The notes beneath the pieces were generated by a model. The model saw nothing but the letters and a program-made list of their open reading frames with translations, made no database searches and had not been told where the DNA came from. Position numbers and translations under genes: made by a program. Shown here piece after piece: positions 10,238 through 18,261 of a DNA stretch of 20,461 bases. Numbering within the stretch: the stretch's first letter is position 1; each line of letters begins with the position of its first letter. The DNA comes from Pigoraptor chileana (taxonomy: Eukaryota > Opisthokonta > Filasterea): contig CALSCR010003346.1 in the NCBI GenBank assembly GCA_943704495.1, forward strand, positions 1 to 20,461, in the 5' to 3' direction.

Positions 10238-13200
10238 TTATGCACACCTCAACGGCTCCGTGCGGACAACTCCTTGGACAAACGGATGGGCGAGTGCGGC
10301 GTGCACATCCAGTCGCTCCGACGGGTTGAGCACGAGCAACTTGTCCACGAGGTCCAGGGCATCCGGGGGAAATCTGCGATTGGAATCAATCAAATGGCCT
10401 CCAGTCACTCCACCATCCTCCACAACTCCTCGTCTGGAATATGCCCAAAGGACACCACCACACACATGACACACACGCATGCCCTTTCCTTCGTGCATCT
10501 ATCTGCCATTCATGTTTTGCTTTCCTCCCATGAAGAAAAAGATACCAAAGACGCTTCCAAATCATTGCCTCTGAACTAGCAAAACAGCACGATGTGCCGG
10601 TGTGTGTGTGTGCGTATGGAGACAATAGATGCTCACAATCGAAACTCGTCCTTGAGGCGTCGCGTGTAAAAGCGCGACATGCGCATGCTGCGGCAGTTGG
10701 GAAGCTTGTCGTGCTCCGGCCAGTTCTGATTGGTGGGACTCCCGCACACCTTGAAGATGGCGTCCAGTTGGCTGATCTCGTCATTCCCACGAAAGACGGT
10801 GCGCTTTGCAAGAAATTCAGCGAGAATGCATCTGCACAGACAACACCAGCGACACGACCGGATTGAGACAGATTGTGATGCTGACCAACCAAAACAAACA
10901 CAAAACGCACTCAGACATTACTAGTCACCGACCCACCCAGGACCACACCGTTTGTTTCGCCTCCACGCAACACTGACACAAAAGTAAGCAAAACACCAAA
11001 AAACCGCAACCCACCCAACACTCCACATGTCCACCGACTTGCCGTACGTGCACTCGCCCAAGATCAACTCAGGCGGCCTGTACCACAGCGTAATGACGTT
11101 GTTGGTGTACTGACGCTCGTCATCGCTACAGTTGCGCGCGAGTCCAAAGTCGGCAATCTGCAAATGCCCGGCACTGTTGACAAGCAGATTCGAACCCTTG
11201 ATGTCGCGGTGCATAAAGCGGTTGTCGTGGCAGAACGCGAGTCCCTCGAGCAGCTGGCGGGTTAGGCTTCGCACTTGCTGCACAGACAAGTTCACAGTCT
11301 CGGGCTCCTGGAAGAGACCCGATATGTCGTGCTCCATGTAGTCAAACACCATATAGATGGAAATTTTGCCGCCCCCGAAATCAACGAGCGATTGCTGTTC
11401 CGTCACAATTTCGCGCAGATGCACAATGTGGCGGTGCTGAAGCTGACTGAGAATCTTGATCTCGCGAACGGCCGTTATAGGGAATCCCTCCTTCTCGCTG
11501 TCCATGCGTATCCGCTTGAGCGCGACGACATCCCCTGTCGCACGTTCGTGGGCCTTGTACACCTGTCCGTACGTTCCCTCACCAATTTGCTTCTCAATGT
11601 CAAACAGGGCCACAGAGCGGCTCCCGAACTGCTCCTCAGGGCGCACGCGGGGCGAAGGGCGTTCCGCAGTCACCGAGGCACGCTGGCCAGACATCTGTCC
11701 AGACACTGCGGGCGGAAACGGAGACACCGGCGGGTGCGGCACAGCAGCAGTCGGCGCAGCAAAATGAGCATGCTGCTGCTGTTGCATGCCTGCAGAATGC
11801 ACACCCGGAGACGGCGGCGGTGGAAGAAGCGCCACCCCGTGCGCGCGTGGTGGTGGATTTGGCGAGGTTAGTGGCGGACCGTGTCGCATGGGTGTGTGAA
11901 TGGGCAGCCCCTGCGAGAGTGACAGGAGTGACGGCGGCGGGTGACGCTGAATGCCACCGCCACTGGGAGCAAACGGAGGCGGCGGGCCTCTCACGCGCGG
12001 CGCGCCAGTCGGTGTCTGTTGGGGCGGCCCATTCAGAGGCGCGCTGTTTGAATGATGCTGTTGGAGATGATTTTGGTGGTGACTTTGATGATGATTTTGT
12101 GGGTGTGGGTGTGCGTGCTGGTGCCTCGGAGCCTGCGGTGACGGCAGCGGAAGGGGAGGTCCGCCACCACTGCCATGCGCATGGCCTGGGGCTGCATGGC
12201 TGTCACTGCTCGGGCCGCCGTGATACAGAGGCGGTGGGGCACTCTGCGGAATAGGGTGTGAAGGCGGAGGCGGGCGTCCGGACAGCGGCGGGTTACCACG
12301 GTGTCCCGGTGGCGGCAGAGGGGATGGTGGCTGCGGACCACTGTGGCTCCCATGGCTCCCATGATGGGTGACAGGGGGCGGACCGTACGATGACTGCTGC
12401 GTGGGCGGCGGAGGCGGTCCACGCATGGCCGGTGGAGGCATCGCCCCAAACGGTCCTCCAGGAAGTCGCGGAGGCGGAAGCGAGGGAAAGCCCCCGCCCC
12501 AATGTCCACCCGTAGTGTGAGGTCGAAGCGAAGACGCACTTCCACCGCGCGTGTCGTCATGCTGAGCAGCGCGAGGGGGCGGCGGATTGTGCTGATTGTG
12601 CTGATTGTGGTGGTGCTCGTGCGGCGGCGGCGGCGGCGGCGGATGGGCATGTACAGGACGCCCGTTTTCGTGTTGTTGGTCGTGTGTGTGTGCGTGTGTG
12701 TGTGCGTGGTGAGAATGACTCCCAGGCGGCAGCGGGGGTGGACCATCCGGGAGTGGCGGTGCCACGGGTGGCTCCACGGGGGGTGGCGGTGGCGGGGGCT
12801 CCTTAGGAAGCGGCGGAGGCTGAGACACAGGCGTGGTGGGCTTCGCAGCAGTCGCACCATTTGAAGCGGCAGGTTTGGGCACCACAGGCGTCTTCACAGG
12901 CGCAACCGCAACAGCAGAAGATGGAGGGGCCTTTGAATTCGCCTCTGCATCCTTCTTGACAGGCTGCCGCGGGGGAGCGATGGCACTGCGAAGGGGGCTG
13001 CGGCCACGGCTGTGACTCCTGCTTCGCGCGCGATTTCGGCTGCGGCTGCGGCTGCGGCTGCGTGCCACAGGGCGATAAGAGTAATTGCTTTCCACATACT
13101 TGCCGTGATGATGCGACAGAGATGCGCGACGAGGTGACCGCGATCTGCTTCTTTTCCTGCTATACACATCCTTCCAACTGCCCCTGCTCCTCGACCGACT

Positions 13201-13407
13201 GCGCGATCTGCTTCTCCCTCTGCTTGTTCCCCGATCACGACTGCGGCTGCGGCTTCGTCCGCGTCCCCGAGAGCGGGATCGACTTCCACGGCGAGGAGAT
13301 ATGCTTTTGCTTCGTCGACGCGGAGAATATGAAGGGCGATAGGTAGCATCGTAATCACGTGACGGGCGGCGAGTGCCAGGCGAACGATCCATCGTCTCGC
13401 CCATCAT
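10238..13407 (-). CDS. CDK12/CDK13-type transcriptional cyclin-dependent kinase
   Basis: Animal CDK12/13, with cyclin K, phosphorylate the RNA polymerase II tail during elongation. Three exons (13407-11015, 10831-10637, 10373-10238) give 907 residues. Residues 1 to about 150 are rich in RS/SR dipeptides. About 150-600 is Pro-rich with His clusters and almost no ordered signature. The kinase domain begins near 602: GEGTYGQVYKA, VALKRI, the cyclin-binding helix PITAVRE, catalytic HRDIKGSN (Asp735), DFGLA (Asp753), and the activation loop YTNNVITLWYRPPE. Later exons carry AEFLAKRTVFRG and DLVDKLLVLNPSERL. The glycine loop, EKEGFPITA and VITLWYRPPELILGE place it nearer CDK12/13 than CDK9. Start: first in-frame ATG at 13407, with a second directly after; the frame is open upstream. 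The protein ends soon after the last kinase helix, without the C-terminal extension of animal CDK12. A spliced alternative end is possible. Confidence 0.93.
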
Positions 13408-13723
13408 CTGACCCACCGGCCGCACGAACGGTTTGGTGTGAAACGGCGTCCAATAAGGATGCGTTACAAATATGACTTTGTGCGCTGTGTGATCATAGTA
13501 ACCCAGCCGAGTGAGCGAGCGAGAGAAAGCGACAGAGTGTGAGTGTGCGTGTGTGTGAGCGCGTGTCTTGTGTGTGTCCGTGTATTTTTTGCCGAGAGTG
13601 GAGAAAGTGATGTCGACAATGTTACCAACTCAACGCCGGATGCCTGCTGCCTTCTAGTCTGACGAGACGAGAGACAACAGAGCAAACGATTATGTCGATG
13701 CACTTGAGCGTGTCGTGGATGCA

Positions 13724-13759
13724 CGGATGCGGCGGCGGATGCGGTGGCGGATGCGGTGG
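13724..13759. repeat. Tandem repeat, 3 x 12 bases
   Basis: Three adjacent units of CGGATGCGG(C/T)GG; the last two are identical. It lies upstream of the kinase start. Confidence 0.9.
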
Positions 13760-13957
13760 CAGTCCATGCGTCGGATGCTACTTGTAATCGGCTTGAAGTT
13801 GAGAGGATGGATGAATTGTTCTCACTGGCGACAAAAAAAAATCGCCTCAGATAAGTAGAAAAATCATACATAATTCAAGTTGATGTGTTACAATAAGCAT
13901 TTTGTTTTACGTTAATGGGATGTGAATCCAATTATATAGTATAAAAGTAGAATTAAG

Positions 13958-13976
13958 TAAGGTTAGGGTAACCTTA
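13958..13976. promoter_or_regulatory. Palindrome TAAGGTTA-GGG-TAACCTTA in the divergent promoter
   Basis: Perfect 8-base inverted arms surround a GGG centre. It lies just after a TATA-like stretch, about 160 bases before the YAE1 start. It could be a dimer-binding transcription factor site; this is inference. Confidence 0.5.
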
Positions 13977-14133
13977 TCTTATATTATTAACCCTATTGCA
14001 CGTGCAAGCAGTCAACGGTGGGCGAATCAAGTTTGCCAAAGAGAAGTACTGAAATGGTGTTCAACTTCACGCAAGATCCCCCTTTAAAACAGGCAACACA
14101 CAGTTACATTTGTGACGGTTTGCGCAGATAATC

Positions 14134-14943
14134 ATGGCTGGGCTATTGGACGATGTGTTTGGTGATGAAGTGGTTAGCGGCGGGGACGGGGGTCATACTC
14201 ACTGGCACGCTAAGAACGAGTGGCGCCAGCTCCAAGATGCGCATGCAACGGTTTGTCTGCAATGCGCTACTTCATGTGTGCGTGTGTGTGCGTGTGCTAT
14301 CGGTGCATGTCTTCTGATTATATCTGCTGTACCGATACCAGGCTGGCTATCGCGAGGGAGTTGCGAGTGTGCGGGAAAGGAAACTCCAGGAGGGGTTTGA
14401 TAGCGGATACGCGGAAGGGGCCAAAGTTGGTCTTGCGTGGGGCAAGCTAAGGGGCGTCTTAAGGTGTGATAAATAATCTTTCTGCTGTTTGCTCCTCAGA
14501 TTTCACCAATTGATGTAATGCGTATCGGTTCACTCTTTGTGCGTCGTCTCATATACAATAATTTCTGCCCGTTTCTTTAACGCAGCATGCTAAAGTGTCG
14601 CGTGCCTACTGTTCCGTTGAAGGATGCCACCTCTCGCAGCGACTTTGAGGCCGCCATCACTGCTCTCTTGACAGATGTTCTAAGTATGGACGACGTACGT
14701 GATCTATTCCCCGGGGATGTAATTCAGGGTGACATTGCAACAAAGACCGACTGTGGCGAGAAGGAAAGGTGCTGTGGCGGTGGCGACTGCGCCAGCTCGT
14801 CCAGCATGACCTCATCGCTTTGCGCGCCTGCGCCACGACCTGGAGCGAATGACGGACTTACGACTCTGGCGATTCGTGCGCGCGGTGTGCTTATCGAGTA
14901 CCTGCGGATGGACGCGGATCAAGTGCACACACTGCTCCACTAA
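14134..14943 (+). CDS. YAE1: YAE1 domain protein (ABCE1/Rli1 Fe-S maturation adaptor)
   Basis: In yeast and human, YAE1 with LTO1 links the cytosolic iron-sulphur targeting complex to the ribosome-recycling ATPase ABCE1/Rli1. Three exons (14134-14250, 14342-14463, 14586-14943) give 198 residues. The N-terminal DDVFGDE and NEWRQLQ resemble human YAE1. Residues 40-80 hold the Gly-periodic YAE1 core (deca-GX3 motif): AGYREGV, LQEGFDSGYAEGAKVGL, GKLRGVL. The C-terminal half contains a CGEKERCCGGGDC cluster and ends in a helix (VLIEYLRMDADQVHTLLH) similar to the human C-terminus. Exon 2 is anchored by the motif. Its donor GTGTGA and the exon 1 donor GTTTGT are weak, but phase and family fit support them. 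The start ATG sits in a good context (ATCATGG). Intron 1 is only 91 bases and TG-rich. Confidence 0.88.
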
Positions 14944-15323
14944 GGAACACACAATGTATCAAAAGTGCTCCATTTCCAGAGTGCGGGAACGCTAATCAAA
15001 GGACGGCATGTGTGCGATGGTGCGTGCGTGCGGTATCTCCAGTGGTCCTTCCAGCGGCACAGCCCGCCCCACTACTACCTCTGCCTGCCCATTCACACAA
15101 CCCCAAACTCAGCACGCGGTGTGCGTCGTCAATCCTTCAACCTCTCACAACACAATCGATTGATTCCGGTGCAACTTCCGCTCTCCGCCGCCACTTGCCG
15201 GACGCGGCGAGCTCATTTTACGCACACACCACCAACGACATAAAACATCCCCACCGTGCCATTCAATTAAACCACACTTTTGTGTACGCATTGAGTGAGC
15301 GTGCAGTTCGCCTGCGCGTGTGT
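14944..15323. other. Convergent 3' spacer between YAE1 and EBP2
   Basis: This holds the 3' UTRs of two genes that meet tail to tail. Open frames here have no family signature. AATTAAA near 15265 is a possible polyadenylation variant for YAE1. Nothing else is seen. Confidence 0.5.
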
Positions 15324-15328
15324 TTATT
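15323..15328 (-). promoter_or_regulatory. AATAAA overlapping the EBP2 stop codon
   Basis: On the minus strand AAATAAAC spans the TAA stop of EBP2. If used, the polyadenylation signal overlaps the end of the coding region. Confidence 0.35.
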
Positions 15329-17557
15329 TCTTGCCGCGACCCTTTGCCTTCTGGCGCGACGCCTTGCCGGGCCGCTTCCCAGGCTTTGCCTTGCCGCCCC
15401 CGGCCTTACCCCCGCGCTGTGTGCCGGGACCGCCCTGTGCGTTGCGAGTATTAATGTGTGCGTGTGTGCGTGTGTGAATGCGCCGTGTGGTTTAAAAGAA
15501 ATGTTTTTGTTGAGCGCGCGTGTTTGGCGGTTGCGCAATTATTTTGAGTTTAGGCAATTCAATGATAATATCATTGTGCACTCAAAAAAAACACAAAACA
15601 TAAATTTAACAAACTACAGAGCGGCATACCATCCAATAGCAAAGACAGCCGCCAATGGTGGTTATCAGACGCCATATCAATTATAAAACAACAACCCCAC
15701 AAAAAGTTCACCCCAATTGTCGTCGTGGAGTTCACAATAGTAACCAAGCAAAAGTGATCCAAAAGTAAACTAATGGGGGACAATTCCTGCACTACCACGC
15801 ACCTTGAATCCCCTGGGAAGTTGCTTGTTCTTAAAAGGATTGAAACCGCTGTCGTCGGCTGCGCTCTCGGTAGTGTTGCTCTTGGCATGACGTTTGCTGC
15901 CGCCAAATCCATACTTTTGGTCCTTCTTTGACCGCTTAACATTCCTGTTGATGTGAGTGTGTGCGTATGATGTGAATGCATGGAGAGGTGGAGGTGGGGA
16001 AGTGAGTATTAGCGCGCGTTGGTGTTGCCAATAAGACCTCACTGAAAAGTGGCACACCAACGCGACAAAAGACAAAGCCAAACACACCACACTGAACAAA
16101 TGCAACAGTCGAACCCAGAACGCAACATGAGGCGAAAACAGAATCGCAAGTTGCGATGGCACTCAAGGGTACCTTTGGGGCTCGCCGTCTGCCTTGCGCT
16201 TGCGTCCGCCCTTGTCATCCTCGACGCCGACGCCAAATCCATCATCATCCTCCATGAAATCAGGCTTGTCCTTGCTCCGATCTAACACACACACACACAC
16301 ACACGCACACACGCATCATAAGTTACAACAAATTGGCGAAGAACAACACATATCTCCATCGAATGCCATGCATCCCTTGTTTGTGCCGTGCATTACGCCG
16401 CTCTCCGTCCATGTCCACCAATACACACAACACACACACACACACGCACACTCGTGACGCACCCTTCCTGAACTTTTTGATGGCTTCGAGGTCGTCCTTC
16501 TTCTGCTTCATGCGGTCCTCAAGCACTTTGTTCTGCACTGTCTTTCCAAACTTCTTCATCTCGCGGAGCTTCTTTGCTTCCTGCGACTTCTCGATGGACA
16601 CTTTCTCAGATGCGAGTTTTTCCCGAACCTGTTTTGATGACGCCATTCACGCAAGCGGACATGACAGATGAGTTCACAAAACATACACGGTCAGCTTGCA
16701 TGCGCAATGACGAACAAGCCAATACTGATACCGAACTCCCACACAGCAAGAATTTCTGCCTCATCTCGAATGCCACACGCGGTGCAATGCGTACCCTCTT
16801 CATATGCTCGTCGGTCTTAAGCATCTCTGCAAAGTAGTCATCGGGGCGCTTGATGGGGATGCCCGCCGCCTCAAGACGTATCCGCGCCTCACGCACAGCA
16901 GCCAATGCCTGCTCATAGCTATAATTATCGCCGCAAGAGATGGAATGCGCATAAGCGCGTTAGTGGCCGGGACGAAGGATAAAACCCTGTCAGGACCCGT
17001 GCATGCTTAACAGCGCCCACCCTATACTACTCACAATGCCATCTCACGCTTGAAATCGTCGTTCACATTTTCGACCACCAGCGGTTCGGTGGATGTGATC
17101 TGCATCTTTTCAGCCCACGGAAACGTTTTTCCGTCCTCTTTCAGCAAGATCTCCTCAAATTTTGCCTGAAGTGCAACCTGAAGAGAAGTGGAAACCGGAA
17201 TCAAAAGCCGGCAGCAACTGGGACAACTCACTATGCGCTTCTCAGATAATGAACGGGATGATCAACATAATCGCAACTTTTAATCCCTTCCGTCCGTCCC
17301 ACAACAGCACAACCAACCTTGTCATTGATCTTTTGCCGTTGTGGCGCATCTGGAGCATCAACACCGAGAAGCCCCGTCGACACTGCCTGCCTGATCTCCT
17401 CATCCTCAGAGTTCCACGAGCCCTCACTGTCAGAGTCGCCTGCATCCTCCGGCCGTGAATAAACAATGAGCTCGTTTCCGTCCTTCTTTGCAATGGCAAC
17501 AGCACCTGATTGCCGTGGGGCCGCCGCCGCCGCCTTCTTTTGCTTTGAGGGCGCCAT
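15324..17557 (-). CDS. EBNA1BP2: EBP2 / EBNA1BP2 rRNA-processing protein
   Basis: EBP2 is a conserved nucleolar protein needed for 27S pre-rRNA processing and 60S subunit assembly. Seven exons join in phase: 17557-17318, 17177-17035, 16918-16795, 16628-16463, 16281-16173, 15944-15803 and 15434-15324, giving 344 residues. Family blocks are: PWAEKMQITS, NDDFKREMAFYEQALAAV, PIKRPDDYFAEMLKTDEHM, VREKLASEKVSIEKSQEAKK, KKFGKTVQNKVLEDR, KKDDLEAIKKFRK, KKDQKYGFGGSKR, and a Gly/Lys-rich tail ending KASRQKAKGRGKK. The N-terminus is Lys/Ala-rich and then acidic (DSDSEGSWNSEDEE), as in relatives. The start ATGGCGCC is at 17557. Human EBP2 is 306 residues. Three introns carry TG-rich repeats on the sense strand or unusual length; the last is 368 bases. 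Confidence 0.95.
15560..15576. repeat. Palindrome CAATGATA-A-TATCATTG
   Basis: A perfect 8-base inverted repeat around one base, in an AT-rich part of the last EBP2 intron. It has no match to snoRNA box C/D layout that I can see. Confidence 0.7.
16284..16313. repeat. (CA)n microsatellite at an EBP2 splice acceptor
   Basis: The tract lies directly upstream (in gene sense, as TG repeats) of the exon starting at 16281, where a pyrimidine tract would be expected. Confidence 0.9.
16423..16451. repeat. (CA)n microsatellite near an EBP2 splice donor
   Basis: The tract lies in the same intron (16282-16462), about 12 bases after the donor GTGCGT in gene sense. Confidence 0.9.
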
Positions 17558-17644
17558 TATGCGCTATACTATCTCAATTCAGCAGCGACAACAGCAACTG
17601 CGGGATCAAGACGAACCGAACTGTGTATGGAAAACCAACAGCAG

Positions 17645-17959
17645 TTAAACCGCTTCAATAAATGGATATCGTTTGAGTGCATCCAAACGTGCTCTTCCGA
17701 CTGCCGCCGGCGCAACACGTGCAGCGCCAATTCCCTTTACGAGGCTGAGGGCAGTCTGGGATGGGAGTCTGGGATGGCCTCCCCAGATTCTGGGAGTCTG
17801 GGAAGCCTCCGTCCGCCGCGGCTGCTTAATCTGCAAAAAGAGGCGCAATTGTGCGCGAATTAGGGGCGATTTCCAACATACGCACCCCGGGTCAGCCTTA
17901 TTTGTTGATGTGTGTGTTTCCAGGAAGTATCTTTGGCTTTTGCGCAACTCCGTCCTCAT
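17645..17959 (-). CDS. Possible small two-exon gene of unknown function
   Basis: I do not recognise this protein. A 61-residue terminal exon (17830-17645) follows a strong acceptor, CTCTTTTTGCAG, with a branch-like CCTAAT upstream. A GTATGT donor at 17881 makes a 51-base intron that keeps phase 0. The ATG at 17959 would then give 87 residues, beginning MRTELRKSQRYF and ending ALKRYPFIEAV. The product is basic, with no Cys motif or clear membrane segment. The middle is encoded by AGTCTGGGA repeats, which weakens the case. It ends 87 bases before the EBP2 start on the same strand. It could instead be a 5' non-coding exon region. Confidence 0.25.
   Translation of the reverse strand: MRTELRKSQRYFLETHTSTNKADPGCVCWKSPLIRAQLRLFLQIKQPRRTEASQTPRIWGGHPRLPSQTALSLVKGIGAARVAPAAVGRARLDALKRYPFIEAV
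17753..17803. repeat. Three copies of AGTCTGGGA plus a CCCAGA-T-TCTGGG palindrome
   Basis: Copies start at 17753, 17766 and 17795, with an inverted element between the second and third. This is a local duplication inside the possible small gene. Confidence 0.8.
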
Positions 17960-18261
17960 TACAGCTGAACCACAGCACACATCTTTGGCGAGTGATGGGT
18001 CGTTGTTATTCCTCCCGGCAACATTATCCTCTGCTGCGTGCTGCGTACGTGCCAAAGAGGACGCTTTTGACTTCGTTGTTGTTTTGTCACAGTCGACGGA
18101 CGGCTGTGCTTGTGATTGCTGCCAACCCACAACAGCCCATTTCATGTGCGCACACTACATTGTTACAACTCGTTGTGTCTCTTTTATGTTGTTGTTGCCC
18201 CCGCGCGCGCTGTTGGTCGTGAATATATTGAGGGGCGTTTGACGTCCGTGCGGAACCAGCA
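17960..18261. promoter_or_regulatory. Upstream region of the SAM-RA gene
   Basis: About 300 bases directly precede the ATG at 18262. There is an AATATATT element near 18222 and a GC run (CGCGCGCGC) near 18201. This is the probable promoter and 5' UTR of the SAM-RA gene and possibly, on the other strand, of the small gene. No exon is supportable. Confidence 0.4.

Larger units (their letters stand above)
13408..14133. promoter_or_regulatory. Divergent spacer between CDK12-like kinase and YAE1
   Basis: This stretch of 726 bases lies between two gene starts pointing outward and should hold both promoters. It contains TG-rich sequence (13537-13580), a 12-base tandem repeat, an AT-rich block from about 13850 with a TATA-like element at 13933-13947 (TATATAGTATAAAAG), and a palindrome at 13958-13976. 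No exon can be supported. Confidence 0.55.

Noticed and set aside
11180-11200. B-box-like GGGTTCGAATC on the minus strand
   Set aside because: It encodes the kinase catalytic-loop residues GSNL; no cloverleaf surrounds it.
12033-12860. 275-codon minus-strand frame and several plus-strand frames within the Pro/His-rich kinase linker
   Set aside because: They are out-of-frame readings of the low-complexity coding sequence.
15012-15686. 224-codon plus-strand frame downstream of YAE1
   Set aside because: It runs antisense through the EBP2 last exon, which has clear homology, and has no family signature itself.
15435-15802. Possible snoRNA host intron in EBP2
   Set aside because: No paired C/D or H/ACA boxes with a closing stem could be found; only an AT-rich palindrome is present.
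17673-18242. 189-codon plus-strand open frame
   Set aside because: It opens at a TTG rather than an ATG, has no family resemblance, runs up to the SAM-RA start and is antisense to a better-spliced candidate.
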